Program-made: the position numbers and the translations under genes | Shown here: positions 1 to 8,200 of the stretch, in pieces | How the letters are laid out: the number at the start of each line of letters is the position of its first letter | Position numbering within the stretch: position 1 is the stretch's first letter | Assembly (NCBI GenBank): GCA_029056365.1 | Contig: JAIDBM010000205.1 | Location: forward strand, 1-9,029 | DNA: 9,029 nucleotides | Direction: 5' to 3' | Source of the DNA: Muribaculaceae bacterium | Lineage (GTDB): Bacteria > Bacteroidota > Bacteroidia > Bacteroidales > Muribaculaceae | Notes under the pieces: model-generated | The model's input: only the letters and a program-made list of their open reading frames with translations | Database searches by the model: none | What the model was told of the DNA's origin: nothing

Positions 1-26
1 CTGTAGCTCCTTCCCGAAAGCGAGTG

Positions 27-58
27 CAAAGTTACACCCTTTTTCGTTACCCACCAAA
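27..58 (-). promoter_or_regulatory. Leftward Bacteroidetes-type promoter
   Basis: Read on the minus strand, TTTG (55-58) is followed after 20 bases by TAACTTTG (27-34). This matches the Bacteroidetes primary sigma factor consensus of a -33 TTTG and a -7 TAnnTTTG at the usual 19-21 base spacing. Transcription would begin near position 20-23 and run off the left edge, so the gene it serves is not visible. It is oriented away from the sortase gene at 387. Confidence 0.7.
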
Positions 59-386
59 TTTTTTACCGTTTATTTTTTAATTTTTAGTGTTAACGTTTGT
101 TAGAGACATGCGCTTGAGGCTGTGCCTCCACTATTTACAATTTATGCTGCAAAACATACTTTTTTGACACCTCTCCTGTCGCAGCTCCTTATTTCACTCC
201 GGATACCGAAGATTCCCATCCTCCGGCGCCGAGAGGATTTCATCCAGTTTTTTTTCAAGAAACACAGGCAGCAGCTCTTGGGAAACTTCTCATGCCTGTC
301 GAAAGGCATTTATTACAACGAACCATATACTATAGCTATACAATATATAATACACACACACGTTATATATAAGCTATTATAAAAAC
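59..386. other. AT-rich non-coding leader upstream of the sortase gene
   Basis: No convincing gene is seen here. The stretch 57-105 is very T-rich. TAACGTTTG (91-99) resembles the -7 box but has one extra base and no -33 partner, so it is only a weak candidate promoter for the gene at 387. A six-base stem (ATGCCT 292-297 with AGGCAT 304-309, loop of six) is followed by a short AT-rich run. From 320 to 381 the DNA is almost purely A/T, with a perfect palindrome TATAGCTATA (331-340), an alternating CA run (about 352-360) and a second AGCTAT-containing element just before the start codon. An 86-codon GTG-started frame covers most of the region but its composition does not look like protein. The region may be a long 5' leader or may hold an unrecognised small RNA. 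Confidence 0.5.
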
Positions 387-3300
387 ATGCCAATCATGAT
401 CAAAAAAATACTGCATACTCTCTCTCTGGTATTGTTGTGCTGCACACATGCGCTCGCTCTGCCACTTGAGCACTACGCCGCAGAGTCGGTTCTTGCCACC
501 GGCTCATGGGTAAAAGTGCGCGTCGACAAGTCGGGGCTGTTCCGTATCACCTCCTCAGAACTCAGAAAGATGGGGTTCAGCGATCCGCAGAAAGTACATG
601 TCTATGGCTATGGCGGCTACCGTCAGCCCGACCAGCTTACAGCGGCCAACTTCATCGACGACCTGCCACTGCTTCAGTCGATAAACAATTCCGACGGCAT
701 AATATTCTATGCCCAGGGACCGTACACCCGGCAACTGAGCAGCTCATCGAGCAGCTATATAAACCATACACCCAGCATATATTCCGATTACTCATATTAT
801 TATCTGAGCGAAATCGACTGCGACAGCCGCGAAATAAAAACGACAGGCAGTCCGGTCACAACCGCTCCGGCAACCAGCTTTATAGAAGTCGTGCACCACG
901 AACAAGAACTCATGTCGCCTGCCGAAGCCGGCGCACAGTTGCTTGGCGAGGACTTCCGCTACACTCCTACACGCACTCTAAGCTTCAACACCCCCGGAGC
1001 AGCATCCGGAGGCAAAGCATGGTTCGAGTGCTCTTTTGCCAGCGAAGTATTCGGAGCCTCATCGATGCTGAGATTCAGCGCCAACGGCACTGAACTGCCA
1101 TCGGTAAGCGACGACCGTATAGCGGCTGCCAACACCGATGAGCACTATTACGGAAGAGCCACCACCACCCGGCACGAATTCACCCACAGCGGCGACAGGC
1201 TTCAGCTGCAAATTGCCTACCAGCCCGGAGCCACCTGTCATGGCGCATGGCTCGACTACGTTACACTCAACTACGAGCGTCAGCTCAGCCTTCCGGCCTC
1301 AGGTTATCTCAGTTTCAGCAGTGCCGGCCGTCAGTTACAGCTCAGTAACGCAAGCCCCGATGTGATAATCTGGGATGTCAGCGACCCCCTTGAAATATTT
1401 CAGGTAAACGCAGCCGTAGACGGCAACAAGGCAAGCTGGACCTCCGGCAGAGCAGGACTGCACCATTATGTAGCATTCCGCACCGGGGCCACGCTGGAAT
1501 CGCCGGAGAATACCGGAACCGTAAAAAATCAGAATCTGCATTCTCTGGAAGCCGCCGACATGGCGATAATAACCTTCAGCCAATGGCAGAACCAGGCCGA
1601 ACGCCTGGCCACTTTCCATCGCAACAGTCCCGACTCGCTGAAAGTCCATGTACTTGACATTGCCGAAATATACAATGAGTTCGGGAGCGGCGCCCCCGAT
1701 GTCAGCGCAATAAGAAAGATGTGCAAAATGCTGTATGACCGAGGGAACGACAGCGGTCGGCCTTTGCGGTATGTGCTTCTGATGGGCGCATCGACTTTCG
1801 ATGAACGGCATAAACTTGAAGGAACCCGCAGTTCACGCCCCTATACCATACCCGGCTGGCAGACCAAGCAGATGTCGCAGGTTCTGAGCGACAACGAAGG
1901 CTACGGCACCGACGACTTCGTGGGCATGCTCGAAGACAACGACGGCGCCAATCTCGGCAGCGCCTACATATCGGTGGCTGTGGGCCGTATACCGGTACGT
2001 ACCGCCAACGAGGCCAAAAGCACCGTGGACAAACTTCTGCAATACTCCAACGAATCAAAACGCGGCACATGGCGCAACCGCGTGATGCTGATTGCCGATG
2101 ACGGCAATAACGGCGTACACCTTAATCAGAGCGAACGTTTTGTGAAGAACATATGCAAGGACCCACGGCAACAGCAGATATTCACAAAAATATATATCGA
2201 TGCTTACGATTACAGCGGCACAGTGCCTTTGGTGGCCCGCGATGAAATGTTCAGGGCCCTCGACGAAGGTGTGATGTGGTGGAACTTCGTAGGCCACGGC
2301 AATCCCAGCAAATGGACCGGCAACGACATTCTCACCTACAACGACATCAACAACGCATACTGGCGACAGCTGCCTGTAATATACGCCGCCACATGCGACT
2401 TTCTGCGATGGGATTCCAACGTAACCTCGGGCGGCGAGATTCTGTTCTTTGAGCGCAACGGCGGATGCGTGGCCATGATAAGCGCCACTCGTCCGGTGAA
2501 CATATCGGACAACGGCTATCTGACCAACGGTATGGGCCACAGCCTGGCCCGGCGCGATGCCAACGGACGCATCTATCCCATCGGCGAAATATACCGCTGG
2601 GCAAAAAACAATCTGTACAACGACAACGATGCCCTGCTCACCGGCTCGAATCCGAACAAACTCCGCTTTGTGCTGATGGGCGACCCCGCCATGCGCCTGG
2701 CCATGCCCGGAAACATAGCCCGTCTCGATTCAATCAACGGCAAGGCACTCACCGACAATTCCGCCGACAACCAGATAATGGCCCGTTCGCTCTCACGCAT
2801 AAGCGGCAGTGTCACCGACCCCGCGAGCGGCGAAATCATGCCGGACTTCAACGGCATTCTTTACTACGACCTGTACGATGCCGAATACTCCCTGACGACA
2901 AAAGGCCACAGCGACAACGGCGGATTCGGTCAGCCACAGATCACATACGAAAACATGGGCGGACGCATAGCATCGGGATCGGCCAAGGTAAGCAACGGAA
3001 AATTCTCGTTCACCATCGCCATGCCTGAAGAAGTGGCCCAGATATGGAGGCCCGCCACACTGAACATGCACGCAGTGAGCGATGACTCCGAAACCGGTGC
3101 GGCCTCATTGTCCGATGCCGCCGGAGTAAACAACAGCTTCTACGTCTACGATACCGACACGGAAGTAGCACCCGACACCAAGGCCCCGACAATCGAGTGG
3201 CTTGCCGTGAATCATCCCGGCTTCACCCCTGGAGCTACCGTACATTCCACTCCGATGATACTCGCCCGTGTAAGCGACGACCGGGGCATAAACCTGTCGA

Positions 3301-3839
3301 CATCGGGCATAGGACGCCAGATGAGTCTGACTCTCGATGGCAAAACCACATTCACCGATGTATCGCAATACTATACCCCCGACCCGGACAACAACACAGC
3401 CGGCGACATAGCCTACCCGATGAACACACTCACCGACGGCAACCACGAAATCAGCCTTCGGGTGTGGGACACCGACGGCAATTTCACCGATGCCCGGGCC
3501 GAATTCTTTGTAAGCTCCGATGCCGCTCCGGAAATATTCGATCTGTATACCGATGCCAATCCGGCACATACAGAGGCCAACTTCTATCTCAGTCACAACC
3601 AGCCCGATGCAACAATGACTGTGACAGTAAACGTATATACCCTTGCCGGCAATCCGGTGTGGTCACAGACCCAGACCGGACGCAGCGACATGTTCCTGAC
3701 CCAACCTCTGACCTGGGACCTTACCGACAGCGGAGGAAGGCGGGTAGGACGCGGCATATACGTATATCGCGCCACCATATCGAACGGAGGCACAAGCCAC
3801 ACCACCGCATCACGCAAACTGGCGGTAGCCGCCTATTGA
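387..3839 (+). CDS. porU: T9SS sortase PorU (C25 gingipain-family peptidase)
   Basis: A 1150-residue exported protein, the usual length for PorU (P. gingivalis PorU is near 1160). PorU acts on the cell surface: it removes the C-terminal sorting domain of type IX cargo and joins the mature protein to a surface anchor. Residues 1-24 form a signal peptide (KK, hydrophobic core, cleavage likely after ALA24). Residues 35-80 hold the PorU N-terminal motif with GSW, GFSDP and VYGYGG. The C25 domain spans about 390-775. It contains YNEFGSG (429-435), SDNEGYGTDDF and VAVGRIP, then catalytic His637 in NFVGHG and Cys670 in AATCDFLRWD, and ends at LMGDPAMRL. The TC(D/E)F.R.D context is the PorU signature. 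Ig-like domains follow, and residues about 1060-1150 form a FlgD-like C-terminal domain with GRGIYVYRA. An in-frame ATG at 396 (MIKK) is an alternative start that also leaves an intact signal peptide. No Shine-Dalgarno site is seen; the upstream bases are A-rich. Confidence 0.9.
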   Translation: MPIMIKKILHTLSLVLLCCTHALALPLEHYAAESVLATGSWVKVRVDKSGLFRITSSELRKMGFSDPQKVHVYGYGGYRQPDQLTAANFIDDLPLLQSINNSDGIIFYAQGPYTRQLSSSSSSYINHTPSIYSDYSYYYLSEIDCDSREIKTTGSPVTTAPATSFIEVVHHEQELMSPAEAGAQLLGEDFRYTPTRTLSFNTPGAASGGKAWFECSFASEVFGASSMLRFSANGTELPSVSDDRIAAANTDEHYYGRATTTRHEFTHSGDRLQLQIAYQPGATCHGAWLDYVTLNYERQLSLPASGYLSFSSAGRQLQLSNASPDVIIWDVSDPLEIFQVNAAVDGNKASWTSGRAGLHHYVAFRTGATLESPENTGTVKNQNLHSLEAADMAIITFSQWQNQAERLATFHRNSPDSLKVHVLDIAEIYNEFGSGAPDVSAIRKMCKMLYDRGNDSGRPLRYVLLMGASTFDERHKLEGTRSSRPYTIPGWQTKQMSQVLSDNEGYGTDDFVGMLEDNDGANLGSAYISVAVGRIPVRTANEAKSTVDKLLQYSNESKRGTWRNRVMLIADDGNNGVHLNQSERFVKNICKDPRQQQIFTKIYIDAYDYSGTVPLVARDEMFRALDEGVMWWNFVGHGNPSKWTGNDILTYNDINNAYWRQLPVIYAATCDFLRWDSNVTSGGEILFFERNGGCVAMISATRPVNISDNGYLTNGMGHSLARRDANGRIYPIGEIYRWAKNNLYNDNDALLTGSNPNKLRFVLMGDPAMRLAMPGNIARLDSINGKALTDNSADNQIMARSLSRISGSVTDPASGEIMPDFNGILYYDLYDAEYSLTTKGHSDNGGFGQPQITYENMGGRIASGSAKVSNGKFSFTIAMPEEVAQIWRPATLNMHAVSDDSETGAASLSDAAGVNNSFYVYDTDTEVAPDTKAPTIEWLAVNHPGFTPGATVHSTPMILARVSDDRGINLSTSGIGRQMSLTLDGKTTFTDVSQYYTPDPDNNTAGDIAYPMNTLTDGNHEISLRVWDTDGNFTDARAEFFVSSDAAPEIFDLYTDANPAHTEANFYLSHNQPDATMTVTVNVYTLAGNPVWSQTQTGRSDMFLTQPLTWDLTDSGGRRVGRGIYVYRATISNGGTSHTTASRKLAVAAY

Positions 3840-3844
3840 CATTC

Positions 3845-3863
3845 TGCCGGCGCATCCCCGGCA
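3845..3863 (+). terminator. Weak GC-rich stem-loop after the sortase gene
   Basis: TGCCGG (3845-3850) and CCGGCA (3858-3863) can form a six-pair GC-rich stem with a seven-base loop, starting six bases after the porU stop codon. There is no T-run after it, so it is only a weak terminator candidate. The location right after the stop is the main support. Confidence 0.25.
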
Positions 3864-3893
3864 ACCGAATGCCAGAGCTGAATACGCCAAACC

Positions 3894-3913
3894 GATAGTT
3901 TCAGTAAACTATC
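3894..3913. repeat. Perfect 8-bp inverted repeat upstream of rex promoter
   Basis: GATAGTTT (3894-3901) and AAACTATC (3906-3913) are exact reverse complements separated by CAGT. The element ends 12 bases before the -33 box of the rex promoter and lies 54 bases after the porU stop. It could be an operator for a dimeric regulator or a stem-loop in the end of the porU transcript. It lacks the TTGT...ACAA ends of known Rex operators and has no T-run after it, so neither role is certain. Confidence 0.5.
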
Positions 3914-3925
3914 AGCCAAATACGA

Positions 3926-3957
3926 TTTCCCGGATTCAGAAATAATTCGTAACTTTG
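3926..3957 (+). promoter_or_regulatory. Bacteroidetes-type promoter of rex
   Basis: TTTC (3926-3929), a one-base variant of the -33 TTTG, is followed after 20 bases by a perfect TAACTTTG -7 box (3950-3957). The -7 box and the bases after it (GCAC) match those of the leftward promoter near the left edge. Transcription should start at about 3961-3964, at or just before the rex ATG at 3964, leaving almost no 5' leader. Confidence 0.8.
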
Positions 3958-3963
3958 CACACT

Positions 3964-4608
3964 ATGAACGACAATAAGCCATCAAAATCCCCACTTCTGC
4001 CAGAGCCGACCCTACGTCGGCTTCCCTGGTATCTGGCCATTGTCAGCACCATGCACAAAGCCGGCATTGAATTCGTGTCATCTACCAGAATCGCAGAAGA
4101 AAGCAACGTGGATGCCTCGCAGATAGCAAAAGATCTGTCGTTCCTCAATATCAAAGGGAAAACACGCATAGGCTATGAAGTGGCATCGCTGGAAAAAGAA
4201 CTACGCGAATTTCTGGGATTTCTGGAACCGCACCGCGCGATAATGGTGGGAAGCGGTTCGCTCGGAGCCGCCCTGATACATGATTCCGGCCTCCAGCGCT
4301 ACGGACTCGACATCGTGGCCGGCATCGACGTCGACCCGCGCCTTGTCGACAATCAGATAGCAGGCATACACATATACCATCCGGACGACATGGAACGGGT
4401 TATAGCCGACAACAACGTAACCATCGGTATAATAGCCGTTCCGGCCAACTCGGCCCAGGACATGGCCGACCGACTTGCCGAAGCAGGGATAAAGGCCCTG
4501 TGGAATTTCACTCCACGCCGTCTTCGCGTTCCCAAGGATGTTGTGATAACGAACACCTCGATTTACTCGCATCTGGCAGTAATGTACAACCGACTCCGCC
4601 AGCAATGA
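3964..4608 (+). CDS. rex: Redox-sensing transcriptional repressor Rex
   Basis: A 214-residue cytoplasmic DNA-binding protein. Rex dimers sense the NADH/NAD+ ratio and typically repress fermentation and NADH-oxidising genes until NADH rises. The N-terminal winged helix (about 14-85) shows TLRRLPWYL, FVSSTRIAE, VDASQIAKDLS and IGYEV. The Rossmann NAD(H)-binding domain follows with the GSGSLG glycine loop (96-101), GIDVDP (120-125) and the C-terminal NFTPRRLRVP (181-190), ending in the usual swapped helix. The glycine loop is a conservative variant of the family's usual GAGNLG. The start at 3964 is required, because the next ATG (4051) would remove the first helix of the winged domain; an in-frame TTG at 3955 lies within the -7 box and is unlikely. 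The stop overlaps the next gene's start (ATGA), implying translational coupling. Whether Rex controls its neighbours cannot be read from the sequence. Confidence 0.93.
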   Translation: MNDNKPSKSPLLPEPTLRRLPWYLAIVSTMHKAGIEFVSSTRIAEESNVDASQIAKDLSFLNIKGKTRIGYEVASLEKELREFLGFLEPHRAIMVGSGSLGAALIHDSGLQRYGLDIVAGIDVDPRLVDNQIAGIHIYHPDDMERVIADNNVTIGIIAVPANSAQDMADRLAEAGIKALWNFTPRRLRVPKDVVITNTSIYSHLAVMYNRLRQQ

Positions 4609-5162
4609 AAGCAATAATAAGCAACAGCACAGCCCTGCGCGGCAATATACCGGAGATAAGGCTCATTGCCGACTCCGCCATCGGACGCCAGCGCGAACCC
4701 TACTGGACAGATACTGATTCAGATTTTAAATATGCAGCACTGATATGCCCGTGCTACCGCATCGGTCGACTCGGCAAAAACATCGACCGACGCTTTGCAT
4801 CACGGTATATCGATGCCCTTGCCCCGGCAGCTCTGATAATTCCCGAAACATTCGCCGACGCACCCATGGAGACAGCCGAAATATTTCTCGCATCCACCAA
4901 CGCGCTCATACCGGGAGACGATGCCGCAGCAGACTTCGACAACGCAAGTCCGCTCACATTGTCGTGCAACGGCGAAACACGCGAATTCACCCCATGCGAA
5001 TTCATTCAGGAAGCAGTGCCGACACTCTCCAGATTCATGACCCTCAAAAACGGCGACCGGATAATCGACTGCAGTAATCCGATTGCCGCAGGAGTGCTGC
5101 CCCGCTCGACACTGGAAGCATGTATCGGAAATATAACCACACTGAAAATCAAAATGCTATGA
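4605..5162 (+). CDS. Degenerate fumarylacetoacetate hydrolase-family protein (probable pseudoenzyme)
   Basis: A 185-residue protein without a signal peptide, so probably cytoplasmic. It is recognisable as an FAH-family relative by order of motifs: DSAIG (23-27), then RIGRLGKNIDRRFASRYIDAL (start at 52), and a C-terminal NGETREF...SRFMTLKNGD block. These correspond to the RLGKNI, AHRYYDA and SRFFTLKIGD segments I recall in Bacteroidales FAH proteins. Active FAH enzymes bind Mg/Ca through an E-x-E pair and a later Asp in (N/D)D.TARD. Here the E-x-E site reads YAAL, the Asp region reads PAALIIP, and the GTP.GVG segment reads SNPIAAG, so all three ligands appear lost. The frame is intact and even, so it is a gene rather than a decayed remnant. 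Six cysteines are present (48, 50, 121, 131, 156, 173), including a CPC pair. It starts on the ATGA overlap with rex. FAH descent is by eye; catalytic loss is an inference from that alignment. Confidence 0.65.
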   Translation: MKAIISNSTALRGNIPEIRLIADSAIGRQREPYWTDTDSDFKYAALICPCYRIGRLGKNIDRRFASRYIDALAPAALIIPETFADAPMETAEIFLASTNALIPGDDAAADFDNASPLTLSCNGETREFTPCEFIQEAVPTLSRFMTLKNGDRIIDCSNPIAAGVLPRSTLEACIGNITTLKIKML

Positions 5163-5193
5163 CAACCCGCACAATCCCGCACACCTGAAACCC

Positions 5194-5220
5194 TGTTCCG
5201 GATTCCCCTCCGCCGGAACA
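5194..5220 (+). terminator. Stem-loop between FAH-like gene and second sortase gene
   Basis: TGTTCCGG (5194-5201) and CCGGAACA (5213-5220) are exact reverse complements, giving an eight-pair stem with an 11-base loop. It starts 31 bases after the FAH-like stop and ends 59 bases before the next start. No T-run follows, so it may be a weak terminator, an attenuator or an RNA-processing site. No TAnnTTTG promoter is visible in the 117-base gap, so the gene at 5280 may depend on read-through from the rex promoter. Confidence 0.35.
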
Positions 5221-5279
5221 ACCAGCCACACGGATCAAACTGAAACGACATACCAGAAATACAACTGTAATACCGCACA

Positions 5280-8200
5280 ATGAATTCAAAATTACTCAAA
5301 ATACTGCTGGCAACCGGAATACTCGGAAGCTCCATTGCATCTTATGCCCTTCCGACAAGCCACTACAGCACAAAATCAAGGCTCAGCAGCGGCAAATGGG
5401 TCCGCATAAAAGTAAGCCAGACCGGCATGCAGGCAATCACTTTCGAACAACTGCGCGAATGGGGTTTCTCCGACCCGGCAAAAGTGGCAGTGTTCGGATA
5501 CGGCAATGTGGAGATGAGCCGGAGCAATTCATTCTCCGACAAATTGCCCGACGACCTGTCGCAGACAACCACACTGGTAAACGACAACCGCATCATATTT
5601 TACGGCGAAGCCACCACCCGGATAAATCCGATGTCGTACAACTCCCTTGAATACCTGCGGAACATATACGACAACCACGGCTACTACTTCCTGAGCGACT
5701 GCGAAAGCCCCAGGCCGATCACATACAAAAACTATAACCCGGCCTACAGCAGCAACACACCGCGCACAGTTCACTATTTCTCCCAGATAATCCAACCCGA
5801 CGACCATAACCACATGAGCGGAGGCGCGTTCTGGCTCGGACCGGAACTATCAAAAGAGTCGACGCTGGAATACACATTCCCCGTAAAAGGATACCAGCCG
5901 GGCAACGGCTCGGTGGAGTTCGGCACAATGGGATACACCTTCGTCGCCGCCGACGAGACCGACACGCTCACCGTGAATGTAATCCAGCCGAAAAACGTGA
6001 ACGTGCCTTATATCAGCAACAGACATCCGGCCAAAACCACCAGCGAGAATACATACTTCAACTCGTCGAACGGCACGGCAAGATTCCGTCCGCTTTCGAC
6101 AGGCAGCCTTGAAAACGCCGAAATAACATACGGTTTCAGACTGCACAACAAAAAAGCTCCACGCTTCGCAGCCATCAAAAATGTATGGACCATATATCCG
6201 CGCCGAAACGACATGTACGGCGAAGAACAGATGGCCATGACATTCACCACAGCGTTCGCCGACCAGAACTTCAAGATTCTCAGCCCCGGCAAAGTGGAAG
6301 TATGGAATATCGGCAACCCGCTCGACATATACGCCTACCGAACTGTATACAACAGCTCGGACGGCACCACCACAGGCAGCTTCGACAAGCAATACAGCAG
6401 CGGACTCTCCGCGGCCAGACTCATAGCCTTCGACCCCTCGGCGAAACTTTACTCGCCCGAATTCGACGCCGTTGTGCCGAATCAGAATATACACGGCGAC
6501 GAAACACCCGAAATGGTGATAATATCAACCGAAGCCCTATACGACGCAGCATGCGAACTTGCCGAAATTCACCGCCAGCGAGGCAATAAAGTGAATGTGT
6601 ATACCCATCAGCAGGTTCTGAACGAATTCGGCAGCGGCGGCGCCTCGCCCATGGCCTACAAAATGATGGCCAAAATGTTCTACGACCGTAATCCGGGAAC
6701 ATTCCGCAACATTCTGCTCTACGGCCCCACCACATGGGACTTCCGATGTGTACTGATGCCGCAGAACGAATACCTGCTCACATTCCTTGCCGACCGTGAA
6801 ACACACTACAAAGAACGGTCGGCCAACTTCAGCAGCGATGCATATTTCGGCATGCTCGACGACAACTTCACGTCAGCCTCGATAGAATTCGCCACACACA
6901 ACGTGGCCGTAGGCCGCCTGAATGTGGCCAGCAACGGAGCCGGTCATGACGTGAACATGAAAATACGCGACTATATCGACAATCCGCTTGATCCGGCCGC
7001 TTTCGCACGCATGCTCGTAATCACATGCGAAGGCGATGCCAACGCACACTTCTACCAGGGCCAGACCGTAGCCGACAACACCGTGGCCTCAAACCCCGCA
7101 TTCACCCCTACCCGCGCACACATAAGCCTGTATCCGATTGAAAACGCAAAAGCAGCTTTCACCACCAGAAAAGCCATGAGCGCATTATCGGAAGGTCAAG
7201 GATTTTTCGACTACTCGGGCCACGGCGATGAAAACAACCTCGGACGCGGCGGAGCCATAGTGTGGCAGAAATCAAACTCCGCAAGCATGACCAACAGCCA
7301 GCTCCCGATAGCGATGCTGTCGACCTGCTCGGCCTATAACCTCGACCATGGCAACAACGACATCGCCACCTCGCTCACATTCAAGCAAGGGGCCGGCTCA
7401 ATCGCCACCATTGGCGCCTGCCGCAAGGTTTATCTCGCCTACAACGGAATTCTGAACTCCGCAATTGCCGAAAGCTACGCAACCGCGACTCCTGGCTCCA
7501 CCATAGGCGACATGTATAACCGTGCCCGTCAGATTGCCATAAGCAACAGCAACAGCAACAAGGACGCGCTGGCCAACACCCTGTGCTACAATCTGTGCGG
7601 CGACCCGATGACCCGACTGCCTGTGCCCGACTACTCGGCGACAATCACCGATATTGCGGGAAAACAGCCCTCAGCCACAGAAAAAGTGGCCATAGCCCCC
7701 GGCGACCTTTTCAGCATAAACGGCAATATCACCGACTCCAAAGGAAACACAGTTTCAGGATTCAACGGCAGCATACGCGCCATAGTTTATGACGGACCGG
7801 TCGACATCCGCCAGGTCAACACCGCCGGCGCCGACACCATACGCACAATATCGCTCGAAGAAGAAATCCTTGCCGAAGCCGGAGGACGCGTGGAGGCCGG
7901 CAAGTTCAAAATCAGTATGTGTCTGCCGCAGCCCCGCATCGCAGGCAAACGAAACCGGATAATCCTGTCGGCGATTTCCGACGACAAAAGTCCGGCATCA
8001 GGCGCACTCGGCTATACCAACGACTTCGTAATCGACCTCAATGCCGAAATGTCGAATCCCCAGCAAGGCAAGATTCCTGCCATACGCCAGATGTATATCA
8101 ACACACCTGAATTCAGAAACGGCAGCGAACTCTCACCCGACAGCCTGCACACCTTCTACGCAGTGGTAGACGCCTTCGACACCGGCATATCTAATTCCAG

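Noticed and set aside
164..169. TTGACA resembling a sigma-70 -35 box
   Set aside because: No suitable -10 partner at 16-18 bases, and Bacteroidetes primary sigma factors do not use this consensus.
122..382. An 86-codon GTG-started forward frame in the leader
   Set aside because: Composition follows the AT-rich, repeat-like DNA, there is no recognisable domain, and the frame ends just before porU; it looks like chance.
438..446. Cys18-Cys19 in the porU signal peptide as a lipobox
   Set aside because: The preceding VLL is not followed by the small residues expected before a lipidated Cys, and a better signal peptidase I site (ALA24) lies just after.
2465..3028. Another 187-codon forward frame inside porU
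   Set aside because: Same Arg/Pro/His-rich shadow composition, wholly within a well-supported gene.
3197..3898. A long alternative forward frame (233 codons) overlapping the 3' end of porU and running into the gap
   Set aside because: It is rich in Arg, His, Pro and Gln with no fold-like pattern, as expected for an out-of-phase reading of a GC-rich gene; porU is clearly the coding frame.
5850..6494. A 214-codon reverse frame inside the second sortase gene
   Set aside because: Antisense shadow; the forward frame has clear family motifs and the reverse one has none.
7542..7559. Three tandem AGCAAC hexamers as a phase-variable repeat
   Set aside because: Only three in-frame copies encoding Ser-Asn pairs; length changes would not shift the frame and the tract is too short to be hypermutable.
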